Shown piece by piece: positions 40,177 to 48,645 of a DNA stretch of 64,000 nt. The notes under the pieces were generated by a model, which worked only from the letters and a program-made list of their open reading frames with translations, made no database searches and was not told the origin of the DNA. The stretch spans positions 2,340,105-2,404,104 of the forward strand of contig NZ_CP096032.1 in the NCBI RefSeq assembly GCF_023115425.1, read 5' to 3'. Source of the stretch: Synechococcus sp. A10-1-5-1 (GTDB lineage Bacteria > Cyanobacteriota > Cyanobacteriia > PCC-6307 > Cyanobiaceae). How positions within the stretch are numbered: the stretch's first letter is position 1; every line of letters starts with the position of its first letter. Both the position numbers and the translations under genes were made by a program.

Positions 40177-40353
40177 CTAACCCAGGCGGCAGCCGAGATT
40201 GATCGTCCCCTCGTCGAGAAGGCGCCCAAGCCGCAGGGCGACGGCGGCCTCATGGCGGTTGAAGCCGGCCTGGTGGTCAGCAATCCAGGAGACCTCGGCC
40301 TCGGTGAGTACCCCTGTGGCCATCGAGCTCAGGAAGACAGCGCCTAGCGACAT
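40177..40353 (-). CDS. Small soluble hypothetical protein
   Basis: 58 aa: LTEAEVSWIADHQAGFNRHEAAVALRLGRLLDEGTINLGCRLG is a compact helical domain with possible DNA-binding character. Upstream of 40001-40174 on the same strand. Confidence 0.5.
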   Translation of the reverse strand: MSLGAVFLSSMATGVLTEAEVSWIADHQAGFNRHEAAVALRLGRLLDEGTINLGCRLG

Positions 40354-40413
40354 GAGAGACCTGTAACGAAGTCTTTACATTCTGTCTGGCGCGCTCCTGG
40401 GCCGCGAGCGGCC

Positions 40414-40563
40414 TCAGTAGCTGTTTTGCTTCAGGGCGGAAAAGCGCGAAGCGCTCTCCCAGGACCCTGGTGCCGCCTTTTCTCGAGGCTTGCCGGCGTT
40501 CTGCAACTGCACTGCGGCGGCACCGGCGACGTAGCAGGCGGCGAAAACGGCGATGAACCCCAT
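40414..40563 (-). CDS. Small exported protein
   Basis: 49 aa: hydrophobic start MGFIAVFAACYVAGAAAVQL, then a polar region QNAGKPREKAAPGSWESASRFSALKQNSY. Signal-anchor layout. Unrecognised. Confidence 0.45.
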   Translation of the reverse strand: MGFIAVFAACYVAGAAAVQLQNAGKPREKAAPGSWESASRFSALKQNSY

Positions 40564-40666
40564 GGCTCTTCTTCAGTTGCCTGAGGGTCCCTGAATTCGT
40601 CTAGGCCGTGCGTTTGTCCCGAACAGTTCTTTTCTGTTCAGTATTTCTACTTAGGGCTTGGACGAT

Positions 40667-40762
40667 TCAGGCGCCTCCTTTGGGCCTTGAGCGCTTGCGC
40701 ACCACAGCAACGGTGGCCCAAAGGAACAGCAGGATGAGGATGACATCTGCAATTGGATCCAT
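40667..40762 (-). CDS. 31-aa single-span membrane protein
   Basis: MDPIADVILILLFLWATVAV, then VRKRSRPKGGA: one helix and a strongly basic end. 40763-40944 upstream holds no gene. Confidence 0.4.
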   Translation of the reverse strand: MDPIADVILILLFLWATVAVVRKRSRPKGGA

Positions 40763-40944
40763 TGAACCCCCTCGTCTTATTCACGTTGTAGCTGGGAGTT
40801 CAGGGCGTGGAGGCGGGGACTGAGGGGTGCTCTCTCGTCATCCCACCCCTACCCCTTGGCTTGGTAATCCCGAAGTCTTTCTGTTAATTGATGCGAAAAG
40901 TCGCGTATCAATCAACCTTGAGCATCCACTAGATGCAGGGGTCC

Positions 40945-41151
40945 ATGTTCACGATCGAGCTCCTCACACGCCAGGGCTGGAGTCAGACGGAGACGCATGA
41001 ACAGCGAGAACTTGCTGAATTGCAGGCCATGCTCAAGAGTCAGGCCGATGGAAAGACTTACCGCGTCACAAGCCCTGAATTGAGCATTTTGTGCGTGTTT
41101 ACCCGGCAGGGCTCGAGCTGTTGGGAGCTCGATCAGCCCGCTGCCGCATGA
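40945..41151 (+). CDS. Small hypothetical protein
   Basis: 68 aa from ATG 40945: MFTIELLTRQGWSQTETHEQRELAELQAMLKSQADGKTYRVTSPELSILCVFTRQGSS. Alpha/beta. Unrecognised. Dispersed element copy 3 starts 18 bases after it. Confidence 0.5.
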   Translation: MFTIELLTRQGWSQTETHEQRELAELQAMLKSQADGKTYRVTSPELSILCVFTRQGSSCWELDQPAAA

Positions 41152-41168
41152 AGGGATTGCTATGGGAA

Positions 41169-41535
41169 GGCCGCCCCTCCCAGGTGGAAGTGGCGGCCGA
41201 CCTCGCTCGTTCGCGCATTGGATCAACGGCGAAGGACAAGACTGAATTGGTTTGGAGCTGCTGAACGGGGCGCCTGGGGCCAAGCTTCCAAGTGGCGGGC
41301 CTTCTTGCTCCTGAGGACACCTCTCTGGGTGTGGATGGAGCGTCCCCCGGTCATTGCCGAGATTGAGGACGGGCCCGTGGGTGGATGAGAAAACTGTATG
41401 GAGCAGGGGTCTGCAGTCAGCTCGCTCCAATCGTCTTCTGAGGTGGAGTGTCGTCCAAAACGCCTCCGAGGTCGATGTGCTCATCGTCATTCGGATTCAT
41501 CACCGATGCAATCGGACTAAATGCCCATTGCCTCG
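41169..41535. repeat. Dispersed structured intergenic element, copy 3
   Basis: 5' hairpin GGCCGCC/GGCGGCC (41169-41198), then the core from 41254: GGAGCTGCTGA, CGCC/GGCG (41271-41297), ACACC/GGTGT with a 6-base loop (41317-41332), GGAGC/GCTCC around CAGTCAGCTC, GGTGGAGTGTCGTCC, CGCCTCCGAG, end block ACTAAATGCCCATTGCC. The stems differ from copies 1 and 2 by compensatory pairs. Confidence 0.75.
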
Positions 41536-41601
41536 GCGGCCAACCCGTTTGAGAGTGGACCCCTCGTCCTTGATTTGAGTCTTCGCTTCGAGAGAGTCGA
41601 T

Positions 41602-41769
41602 ATGGGTGCCCATTGCAAAGACAAGTTCCACGCGTTCTGGAACCGCTTCCAGAGCAATCTCAAGACCAATCGTTTTCCGGTTGAGCTGGGCGAGGCCGGA
41701 ACCGCTCGCCGCGCGGCGGAGGTTGAGCGGATCACGCGCAAGCAGACGCCACCAATCGACATTCGTTGA
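41602..41769 (+). CDS. Small hypothetical protein
   Basis: 55 aa from ATG 41602 (MGAHCKDKFHAFWNRFQSNLKTNRFPVELGEAGTARRAAEVERITRKQTPPIDIR). An upstream in-frame ATG at 41521 lies in the dispersed element. Basic, helical. Weakly supported. Confidence 0.4.
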   Translation: MGAHCKDKFHAFWNRFQSNLKTNRFPVELGEAGTARRAAEVERITRKQTPPIDIR

Positions 41770-41992
41770 TAGGCAAGGTTTTTGAGAGGCGCAATTTTCT
41801 TTCGCGCAAGATATTCCACCGCCGGGATTTGTGATGACGGCTACATTTTTTGGTTTTTTGTAGCTAATTTGTCAGTCTTTTGTGACGCATTGGGTTCAAA
41901 GCTGAAGACAAGGAGTGGCTCTAGGACCTCTTGAGCTTGGCATTCCCATATCGGGAAGGGTTTGTTTGCAGAGTCTTCTCTCTCTTCCTCCA

Positions 41993-42670
41993 ATGTTGAA
42001 ATTCGTTATTCCTCTTGCGGGTGCCAGTTGTTTGTTCCTGGGCCTTTCCGCTCAAGCCAATCCCCAGTCGCCCATTCCCCTGAATTCTGATGAGTCTGGT
42101 GTGGCTTATGGGCCTGCCGTATTTGTCCCTCCCCATGGCGGACCGCGGATGACGGCCCGTGCTGTCGGTTACGGCTTTGTTCGCTCCAACACCCTGCTGC
42201 CCCTGGGCGGTTCTGAGGTGATCGACAACCCCGTTCCTCGCAACCTCTCCAACCTGTCCGGTTGGTCGAACGATCAGCTTCAGGCTGGTCTCCAGCAGGA
42301 ATACGACGTGGATGTGGCCGCAGTGGCTCGCTTCCTGTATTCCCCTAAGGGTGAACAGTTCCTGAAAGAGAGCATTCAGGAGAACAACTACACCCCCTAC
42401 TACAGCCAGCAGAACAGCCTGCAGGCCGTGCGTAGCTCCATCATTCTCGACTCCGCCGACGGCAAGCTGTCGAGCTACGGGATGATGAAGATGTTGCCCA
42501 CTGACCAGCGCCTCCAGGGCTCAATGAAGGTCTGTGATGTGAACAGCATCGAGAACAGCCAGCAGGCCACCTCGCTGCTCAGCTGGTATATGAACACCCC
42601 GGCTTGCATTGCGGCTTACACCGCTGAAGCACCCGAGCCGGTGAAGCAGCCCGTTCGCGGCCTCTGGTAA
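41993..42670 (+). CDS. Secreted DUF1400-like protein
   Basis: 225 aa from ATG 41993: signal peptide (FVIPLAGASCLFLGLSAQA), then a domain resembling DUF1400: DQLQAGLQQEYDVDVAAVARFLYSPKGEQFLKES, AVRSSIILDSADGKLSSYGMMKMLPTDQ. DUF1400 usually precedes an alpha/beta hydrolase in cyanobacteria; the hydrolase part is absent here. Codon use looks highly optimised and a strong terminator follows, so it may be abundant. Confidence 0.65.
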   Translation: MLKFVIPLAGASCLFLGLSAQANPQSPIPLNSDESGVAYGPAVFVPPHGGPRMTARAVGYGFVRSNTLLPLGGSEVIDNPVPRNLSNLSGWSNDQLQAGLQQEYDVDVAAVARFLYSPKGEQFLKESIQENNYTPYYSQQNSLQAVRSSIILDSADGKLSSYGMMKMLPTDQRLQGSMKVCDVNSIENSQQATSLLSWYMNTPACIAAYTAEAPEPVKQPVRGLW

Positions 42671-42696
42671 ACCCTGAGCAAAATCTGTGCTGCTGA

Positions 42697-42723
42697 AGCG
42701 CCCTGTTGGAGGGCGCTTTTTTT
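42697..42723 (+). terminator. Rho-independent terminator
   Basis: AGCGCCCT / AGGGCGCT with a 5-base loop and TTTTTTT, 27 bases after the DUF1400-like stop. Confidence 0.92.
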
Positions 42724-42821
42724 GCTCCTCCATGAACCACGCGGCCTTATCTGGGTCCTTGCTTTCAAGCCTCGGTTGCCCCAGAGTTTTTTGTGACTCT
42801 CCCATCGCGACAGGGAAACGC

Positions 42822-43217
42822 ATGGCCAGCTTTTCGTTGAGATCATTGGTCGCTCTGTCGGCTTTGGCATCCATTACCTCTCCGGTCTGTGCCCAGGACG
42901 TTCAGCAGACCTTCGACAAGATCGATCGTCTGCAGAAGGAAGGACCTTCTCTTCAACGAGCCATGAATCTGGCGCGCACCAAGGCAGTCAGCCTGAACGG
43001 TGGTCTACGCCACTATGTGCCAGCGGCATGCATGTTCTCGACAACTCTTGCAAGGCAGAGTTGCCTGATCCAATCCGACAGCTTGGGGTTCGTTTTCAGG
43101 TTCTCCGGCGGATCTCCCGGTTGGCAGGCGGAGGGCCGTTCCCCTTCTGTCACCACTGAAGTGTCAGTCAGTGCCGATGGCAAAGCGCTGTTAAACATTC
43201 AGAACTTGATGAACTAA
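42822..43217 (+). CDS. Secreted hypothetical protein
   Basis: 131 aa from ATG 42822: signal peptide (LRSLVALSALASITSPVCA), then VQQTFDKIDRLQKEGPSLQRAMNLARTKAVSLNGGLRHYVPAACMF and a beta-rich tail. Two Cys in the mature part. Unrecognised. Confidence 0.6.
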   Translation: MASFSLRSLVALSALASITSPVCAQDVQQTFDKIDRLQKEGPSLQRAMNLARTKAVSLNGGLRHYVPAACMFSTTLARQSCLIQSDSLGFVFRFSGGSPGWQAEGRSPSVTTEVSVSADGKALLNIQNLMN

Positions 43218-43296
43218 AAGGCTTGCCCGCCGTTTCCTTGGTGTTGACCAGCCATTGACCTGAGCTGGATCGCTTCCCGATGGCGTTTTGATCGAT

Positions 43297-43362
43297 CGGA
43301 GGCATAGAACGCCTCCGGCAGACGACGGATCTATGCCTGGTCACTGGTGACTCAGTCTGCCG
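43297..43362. other. Structured element with mutually exclusive hairpins
   Basis: CGGAGGC/GCCTCCG (43297-43317) competes with GGCATAGA/TCTATGCC (43301-43308 with 43330-43337), which share bases 43301-43303. A third stem CGGCAGAC/GTCTGCCG (43316-43323 with 43355-43362) encloses GTCAC/GTGAC. Lies in the 284-base gap between 43217 and the 33-aa gene at 43502. Confidence 0.4.
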
Positions 43363-43501
43363 AGTGCGCGAACACACGGATTAGCGCACCGTGATACATC
43401 CATGAGGTGTATTTGTTGCTACAGTTTTTTCCACGTTCGTCTCCTCTGGGGATGCATGATTTGGCAGCAGGGAACGGGGCTGCCATTTCGAGGCTCACGC
43501 C

Positions 43502-43603
43502 ATGAACACACTCGCCCTCATTCGCGCTCAGATCCTCAAGGCCAAGCGTCTTGAGCAGGCCCAATTGGCCGGTTTGGGTCGTGGGGTGGTTCCGATTTTC
43601 TGA
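43502..43603 (+). CDS. 33-aa hypothetical peptide with own terminator
   Basis: MNTLALIRAQILKAKRLEQA, then QLAGLGRGVVPIF. Basic amphipathic helix. A strong terminator follows 20 bases after the stop, so a monocistronic short mRNA is plausible. TTGCTACAGT near 43414-43423 could be the promoter -10 region. Confidence 0.5.
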   Translation: MNTLALIRAQILKAKRLEQAQLAGLGRGVVPIF

Positions 43604-43622
43604 TTGTGACCACGTGAATCCA

Positions 43623-43649
43623 AAGCGCCCTTTCGGGGCGCTTTTTTTG
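43623..43649 (+). terminator. Rho-independent terminator
   Basis: AAGCGCCC / GGGCGCTT-type stem with a 4-base loop followed by TTTTTTT. Confidence 0.9.
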
Positions 43650-43862
43650 TTGCATAGTCTCTCGAGGGTCAGGTGATTGCGAGCTCAGTGCCGTGGGCAG
43701 GACCCTCACTCTCCTGATCGGCCTTCCAGGCACTCTGTTGAGAGGCTTGAAACGAATTCTTCATACCTCAAGTCAGCGATGGTTTATCCAGGCCAGTCGA
43801 TGAATCCGATTGCCAAAACGTCGAAAGGCCCACGTTGAAGCGGTGCATCGATCGAGCACAAC

Positions 43863-43894
43863 AAAGCCCCCGGGCCGACAAGACCGGGGGCTTT
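43863..43894. terminator. Strong hairpin, possible bidirectional terminator
   Basis: AAAGCCCCCGG / CCGGGGGCTTT, 11-bp stem with a 10-base loop. T-runs of three on both strands. It separates 43604-43862 (no gene seen) from the genes to the right. Confidence 0.5.
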
Positions 43895-44152
43895 GCAGGG
43901 TGCGTGGTGGCGACACCAAAGGCAAGCTAACGATCACTCTTGGTCGATCTCGGATCCTCTGCAGATCTGACGCGTTCTTCCTTCAGATGTGTGCACTCGA
44001 GATTCCCCAAGGGCTTTGAGCCGGTTCCTGGACAGTGTCGGCCAATGCTTTGCCAGCCATGGGGATCTTTCTGCTTGCCGTCCCCGATGGCGAGACTCTC
44101 AGCCAGCACGGACTTGCCGTTAACGTTTCTTCACATCCGCCTTGGAGGCTCG

Positions 44153-44395
44153 ATGCTTTCGACTCTCTTCCCGCTTGCTTACGCAGCAGCTGGAGTTTTC
44201 CTGCTTGTTCGGGCGTTTGGAATGATGCGGTTGGCGACCAGCGCGGGGCCTTCAGCCCCCAGTCGATCGCTGGATCGGACGGGCCGTCGAACGGTGCACC
44301 CAGAGCTGTTGAACGAAGACGGAGAGGTCACCAAGGAAGAGCTTTGGGCTGTTCGTTTTTCGGACATGAAAGGCATCGCGTCCTCGGAGAGCTGA
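44153..44395 (+). CDS. DUF2973-like small membrane protein
   Basis: 80 aa from ATG 44153: helix (LFPLAYAAAGVFLLVRAFGMM), linker, and RRTVHPELLNEDGEVTKEELWAVRFSD, the HPELL-(D/N)-E-DGxVTxExLWAVRF pattern of the cyanobacterial DUF2973 family. Two bases from the next gene. Function unknown. Confidence 0.65.
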   Translation: MLSTLFPLAYAAAGVFLLVRAFGMMRLATSAGPSAPSRSLDRTGRRTVHPELLNEDGEVTKEELWAVRFSDMKGIASSES

Positions 44396-44397
44396 CC

Positions 44398-44604
44398 ATG
44401 ACGATTGATGCTCGCTGCAAAGAGCAGCGGCTCGTTGCAGATCAGCTGTTCATGGACTTCAAGTGCACGGCCCCGGGGTCGAAGGAGCAGCTGCGGGCCT
44501 TGAATATGTTGAGCTTTTTGATCGGAATGTGGGGTGATTTTCTCAAGAGTGAAGAGAGGAGGCTCAAACTTGCCTCAACTCTCAAGATCACGTCAGCCAT
44601 CTAA
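44398..44604 (+). CDS. Small hypothetical protein
   Basis: 68 aa: MTIDARCKEQRLVADQLFMDFKCTAPGSKEQLRALNMLSFLIGMWGDFLKSEERRLKLASTLKITSAI. Helical, soluble. Likely co-transcribed with the DUF2973-like gene. Unrecognised. Confidence 0.55.
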   Translation: MTIDARCKEQRLVADQLFMDFKCTAPGSKEQLRALNMLSFLIGMWGDFLKSEERRLKLASTLKITSAI

Positions 44605-44752
44605 CCGTGGCCCCAGGCGTGTTCCTTTGAAGGTGGGCTCACTCAAAATCGAGCAGAGGACAGTTGTGCATTCTGTGCACATCGGTATGTGACGAGACCC
44701 TCAGCAGGGCCACACCGCTTGCCTATCCGCTGCACGATGGAATTAATCATCG

Positions 44753-45538
44753 ATGTCAATGCAGAACATTACACCTGGAAATTCAGAGACCAGCATTCCC
44801 CTGGCCATTGTTGGAGCTTTTGTAGCGGCAATACTTTTACTGGGTGCTGTTTTTGTTGTGCCCGCGGGTCAGGTCGCTGTTGTTACGACACTTGGCAAGG
44901 TCAGTGACCAGCCAAGACTCCCAGGCCTCAACATCAAAGTCCCACTCATTCAATCGATCCACCTCTTTAATGTCCGAACTCAGGTGAAGCCTGAGGCTTT
45001 CTCGACCCTGACGAAGGATCTTCAGGTGATCGAGGCGACGGCTACGATTAAGTACGCAGTAAAAACTGAAGAAGCGCCTAGAATCTATAGCACAATTTCT
45101 GTTGGTGACGATGGAATCTATTCGCGTATTATCCAGCCTTCTTTGCTCAAGGCTCTAAAATCTGTTTTCTCTAAGTACGAGCTTGTTGAGATTGCGACGG
45201 ACTGGAATACTATTTCATCAATTGTAGAAGACAGTGTTGCTAGGGAGCTCCAGAAGTTTGATTATGTATCTGTCAAAGGCCTTGACCTTACAGGCTTGAA
45301 GATCGCCGAGGAATACCGCTCTGCTATTGAGCAAAAGCAAATTGCCGAGCAGCAGCTGCTTCGAGCGGAAACGGAAGTGAAGATCGCCGAGCAAGAGGCG
45401 ATCAAGTTCGAAACACTCAACAAAGGACTAAACGAACAGGTTCTCTACAAGCTCTTTCTCGACAAGTGGGATGGAAAGACGCAAGTCGTGCCGGGTCTTG
45501 GCTCCAGCACTCCACCCGTGATTGTTGGGCGCAGTTAA
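44753..45538 (+). CDS. Prohibitin/SPFH (band 7) family protein
   Basis: 261 aa: one N-terminal membrane helix (IPLAIVGAFVAAILLLGAVFVV), PAGQVAVVTTLGKVSDQPRLPGLNIKVPLIQSIHLFNVRTQ, then the SPFH core (DLQVIEATATIKYAV) and a coiled-coil (EQKQIAEQQLLRAETEVKIAEQEAIKFE). Prohibitin group by eye. It would form membrane-anchored rings that scaffold or protect membrane proteases. Codon use is visibly AT-richer than in flanking core genes, which suggests transfer or an old island gene. Confidence 0.85.
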   Translation: MSMQNITPGNSETSIPLAIVGAFVAAILLLGAVFVVPAGQVAVVTTLGKVSDQPRLPGLNIKVPLIQSIHLFNVRTQVKPEAFSTLTKDLQVIEATATIKYAVKTEEAPRIYSTISVGDDGIYSRIIQPSLLKALKSVFSKYELVEIATDWNTISSIVEDSVARELQKFDYVSVKGLDLTGLKIAEEYRSAIEQKQIAEQQLLRAETEVKIAEQEAIKFETLNKGLNEQVLYKLFLDKWDGKTQVVPGLGSSTPPVIVGRS

Positions 45539-45715
45539 ACATTGCGCTGAACTGCGCTGACCGTTACTTGTTCAAGCGCGTTGTGGATTCTTAATCCCTC
45601 TGTCGGCTAAGTGGTCGTAGTGAATCACCTCTCAGGCGTTTGAGTGGAAGCGGCTCTTAGTGGCGTGTTGAGCGTTCAAGCTTTCGACTGGTGCCGTAAT
45701 TGCCGCAGTTTCGCT

Positions 45716-45886
45716 TCAGAAAACTGCGATGTCGACCAGGGTTGCTTTTAGTGGGTTCGGCGGTGATGTTCCGTTCTTGGCGCCCGTTGTCTGGCGTTCT
45801 GAGGCGAGCATCCGTCCTGCGCCAGGATCGGTGTAGACGCCAATTGGAACAGCGCTTTTACTGCCGTTACCGAGGTTTGACCCCAT
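45716..45886 (-). CDS. Small hypothetical protein (candidate)
   Basis: 56 aa from ATG 45886: GNGSKSAVPIGVYTDPGAGRMLASERQTTGAKNGTSPPNPLKATLVDIAVF. Reads like a real polar protein. Divergent from 45885-46124, both starts lying in one CCATGG. The rest of 45539-45715 has no gene. Confidence 0.35.
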   Translation of the reverse strand: MGSNLGNGSKSAVPIGVYTDPGAGRMLASERQTTGAKNGTSPPNPLKATLVDIAVF

Positions 45887-46124
45887 GGATCCAACCAAGA
45901 ACACCAATTGCAATCCCAACAAGTTCACAGCAGAGGTGGCAGCGCGAAGAGCTGCAAATAAGAAGCGACTAGCGCTCAAATCCAAGATCCAGAGGATCAC
46001 TCCACTTCCCCCACCGCCCCGTGAGTGGATTGAGGCTCAATGCAACGGAAAGGGGGTGATCTTGGAATCTCGGCCGCGGTCTGCGCCAGTTCGTGGAACA
46101 GGGCCGGAGGGACTTCGATGGTGA
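45885..46124 (+). CDS. Small basic hypothetical protein
   Basis: 79 aa: MDPTKNTNCNPNKFTAEVAARRAANKKRLALKSKIQRITPLPPPPREWIEAQCNGKG. Basic helix followed by a Pro-rich segment. Possible nucleic-acid binder. Unrecognised. Confidence 0.5.
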   Translation: MDPTKNTNCNPNKFTAEVAARRAANKKRLALKSKIQRITPLPPPPREWIEAQCNGKGVILESRPRSAPVRGTGPEGLRW

Positions 46125-46134
46125 TCCAAACGAG

Positions 46135-46287
46135 ATGACGGCGCAGTTGATGCGGCCTGTCAATCCCAGCACTTCCGAGTCGAGATTGAAAGCCTCCGCT
46201 TCTCGATCATTGGCTCGGGAGTGTGCCCCCGTAGACCCTGTTTTCGATCGAGTTCAGGGCTGCATCTTTGCGGAGTTCAGATGGTGA
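46135..46287 (+). CDS. Small hypothetical protein (weak)
   Basis: 50 aa from ATG 46135 (MTAQLMRPVNPSTSESRLKASASRSLARECAPVDPVFDRVQGCIFAEFRW). Overlaps the next gene start. Low support. Confidence 0.3.
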   Translation: MTAQLMRPVNPSTSESRLKASASRSLARECAPVDPVFDRVQGCIFAEFRW

Positions 46288-46637
46288 TCGAATTGAAATG
46301 GGATCGCACCCACGGAGAGCTTGCCTCTAGGAGCGCCCCTGCTCACGCTGGAGCTCGTGGTGACCTTGATCGGGCGCCATTCCTGCCCGATCAGGTTTCT
46401 CTATGGGAAGCCTTGACCGATAGCCGCAAGGAATGGGCGATGGTTCCACTGGCGGATTACAGCAAGCGTCTCGATGACCATCCTGTCTTCCGTCGGGGGC
46501 AGGTTGCTGAACTCCTGGTCCGGCTTCAGCAGCGCTTAGACAAGCTGCCCAGCAGTATCGATGCTGATGAATTGATCGAGCTTCAAGCCGGTGATCTGTT
46601 GCTGATCACACATCTGTTATTGAGGCATCAAGCATGA
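46281..46637 (+). CDS. Hypothetical protein
   Basis: 118 aa from ATG 46281: MVIELKWDRTHGELASRSAP... then PFLPDQVSLWEALTDSRKEWAMVPLADYSKRLDDHPVFRRGQVAELLVRLQQRLDKLPSSIDADELIELQAGDLLLITHLL. Helical. Its stop overlaps the next start (ATGA). Confidence 0.6.
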   Translation: MVIELKWDRTHGELASRSAPAHAGARGDLDRAPFLPDQVSLWEALTDSRKEWAMVPLADYSKRLDDHPVFRRGQVAELLVRLQQRLDKLPSSIDADELIELQAGDLLLITHLLLRHQA

Positions 46638-46882
46638 GGCTCACTCCTGCGGAGGTTGAAATCAACAGCCACCTCGAGGCGGCGTGGAACGCTGCCGTCG
46701 ATGCCATGCTTCAGCAATGCACGCCAGAAGAAGCAGCACGGATTCAGCTTTGTCTTGAGCACCCCAGTGATGGGACGCAAGCGCTCATCGATGACAGCTT
46801 TCATTCATTGGCCATTGGACTGTCGGATGCGATGTGTGTTGTGCTGAACGGTCTGCTCTATCCCGACGACACTGACCCGTAG
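46634..46882 (+). CDS. Hypothetical protein, coupled to previous gene
   Basis: 82 aa: MRLTPAEVEINSHLEAAWNAAVDAMLQQCTPEEAARIQLCLEHPSDGTQALIDDSFHSLAIGLSDAMCVVLNGLLYPDDTDP. Helical, acidic. Forms a two-gene unit with 46281-46637; a protein-protein pair is plausible. Unrecognised. Confidence 0.6.
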   Translation: MRLTPAEVEINSHLEAAWNAAVDAMLQQCTPEEAARIQLCLEHPSDGTQALIDDSFHSLAIGLSDAMCVVLNGLLYPDDTDP

Positions 46883-46941
46883 AGAACATCGGCCACCGAA
46901 GTCAATCCCGGCCTTTGGCCCTAAGCAAAGGCTTGGTGCTC

Positions 46942-47172
46942 CTAGTGACTCAACATCCCAGCTCGATCCAACTGATCCGCGTGAAGCTCAAGCCAGGGGC
47001 AAGCCAAGTTCGATAGCGAACGACCTTGAACATCGCTCTGCTTGAGCATCCGCTCATAGAGCGCCCAAGGCACGGTGATGGTCACGCGCTGCGGCTTTCG
47101 GATGGCCAGCTCGTAGCGACGAGGGTCCTGCACTGCGGTGGAGGAGATGGCGAGACGACGCTCCCGGGACAT
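46942..47172 (-). CDS. Ribbon-helix-helix DNA-binding protein
   Basis: 76 aa from ATG 47172. KPQRVTITVPWALYERMLKQSDVQGRSLSNLACPWLELHADQL is an RHH pattern, close in layout to 5841-6116. TAATAT on the minus strand about 35 bases upstream could be its -10. Probably a small repressor; no toxin-like partner beside it. Confidence 0.65.
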   Translation of the reverse strand: MSRERRLAISSTAVQDPRRYELAIRKPQRVTITVPWALYERMLKQSDVQGRSLSNLACPWLELHADQLDRAGMLSH

Positions 47173-47278
47173 CGTGAATGAATAAACCCTGAAGGAAATA
47201 TTAAAGGCAAAAGGGTCGTTGATCGAGCCTTTTGCGAAGCAGCGACATAGCCAAAAGGCCAATGAGATGCTTCAAGCG

Positions 47279-47464
47279 CTATCGCGCTGCTATCAAGTCT
47301 GTACAGAAAACATAGTAACATCCAGAAGCTTGCAAAAAGTGCATACCTGAAAGTGCTGCACACTGCTGCGGAATTACCGCATCGGCAGTCTCGTGAGACT
47401 TGGCAGAGGCCCTCTGGGTTCTTGGGCCTGTAGAGGTTTCCCAGGCTTGGTTGTTGAGCGCCAT
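47279..47464 (-). pseudogene. Possible remnant with STGPRT motif
   Basis: About 61 aa: MALNNQAWETSTGPRTQRASAKSHETADA. The STGPRT segment resembles the start of a widespread family (usually STGPRTxEGKA), but the expected continuation is lost. Low confidence. Confidence 0.2.
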
Positions 47465-47733
47465 GATCAAGGTGGTGACGACGGCGATCGGCTCAATGGG
47501 CTCGGGCGGGGTGGCAGCGGCGCGCTGTGTGTGATGCCTTGAGAGGTCGTTGTTTTGCTTCCTTCGTCTATTGGTGCTGCAGTCGCTGCCTGCAGTACGG
47601 GACTTGCCAGCCCTTTGTTAGTGCTTTTGGCGGAGATTCCTTCTCTTGGGCTGTTGCTTGAATACAATGCTACAAAGAATATTTATGCAAGAACTGCATA
47701 AATGGTGTGTCGCCATTGATTTGGTGTGCCTTG

Positions 47734-48645
47734 GTGACTACATTCACCCGAACGCGGGATGGGCAGGTGATCACTGTTGACGACCTAAAATGTCTAGATA
47801 TGCAAATATGGCTTCGTTCTGGCGAGGAATGTGCAAAGCGTCTCTTCGTGACGCAAAGTACTATCTCTCGCCGAAACGCTGAAACACAAAAAACTCTAGG
47901 TATCTGGCTTAAGAGGGATCAGTTCGGCGAGTGGCAAGAAGAGGGTGATACAACTTTCTTGGATCTCGAAAGAGAAACGCACCAACTCTATCGATTGACT
48001 CGTGATGATGAACGGCTTCGACTTGAAGCAACGTTTTGGGCTGGTCCGGCTTTAGCTACGCCAGAGCCTGCAGGGTGGATGAACGGTGTCTGGGATCATT
48101 TGGGAATGGTTCGGCCTCTTCGCTTGCTCAAGAAGGGAATCATCGACGCGTGGATCGGAAGCTATCAACCTGATCTCCCTTCGCAAGATGATCCTGATTT
48201 TTGCGTGATTGACCTGTGCACAACTCCGGTCAGGCTCGTTGCTAATAAGCTGCACCCCTTGGCCAACAAAAAAGATATTTCCCGGGAAGACCTTGAGGCC
48301 TTCCCGGCGCTGTCGCTACCAGATAGCTGGTTCCCGCGCACTGAAGAGTGCCTACGGTCGCATGGCTTGTGGTCGACAGAAGCTCGAATGAAGCGATACA
48401 AAAGGCATCTGTGGGACGGCCAGACGGAGGATCAGGCCACCCTTTGCTATGCAACGTGCTTGGGCCTGGATGTCATGAAGGATCTCACTGTCCTTGATTA
48501 TGACCTCAATCTCCTGAGTGGTGAGAGCCTTGTTGTCAAAAGAACTTTAATGGATCACCAAAGAATTCGGGATCTCGTTTCCTGTCTTAAAGAGCGAGTC
48601 TTGGAAAAGTCGGCTGTTCATAGTGACTTAATCCCTTGTTTCTGA
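47734..48645 (+). CDS. LysR-like transcriptional regulator, atypical
   Basis: 303 aa from GTG 47734 (47707 is an alternative). N-terminal HTH: VDDLKCLDMQIWLRSGEECAKRLFVTQSTISRRNAETQKTLGIWLKR has the TQSTISR recognition helix of LysR proteins. The C-terminal part looks like a degenerate effector-binding domain (PLRLLKKGIIDAWIGSY, ATCLGLDVMKDLTVLDYDLNLL). AT-rich codon use. No divergent target gene beside it. 48646-48898 after it has no gene but two adjacent hairpins (48821-48842 and 48844-48857). Confidence 0.7.
   Translation: MTTFTRTRDGQVITVDDLKCLDMQIWLRSGEECAKRLFVTQSTISRRNAETQKTLGIWLKRDQFGEWQEEGDTTFLDLERETHQLYRLTRDDERLRLEATFWAGPALATPEPAGWMNGVWDHLGMVRPLRLLKKGIIDAWIGSYQPDLPSQDDPDFCVIDLCTTPVRLVANKLHPLANKKDISREDLEAFPALSLPDSWFPRTEECLRSHGLWSTEARMKRYKRHLWDGQTEDQATLCYATCLGLDVMKDLTVLDYDLNLLSGESLVVKRTLMDHQRIRDLVSCLKERVLEKSAVHSDLIPCF

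Noticed and set aside
43168..43377. 69-codon minus-strand frame
   Set aside because: Runs through the alternative-hairpin element; Ser/Arg/Pro-rich; no RBS.
47467..47667. 66-codon minus-strand frame
   Set aside because: Pro/Ser repeat-like tail, no motif; likely chance frame.
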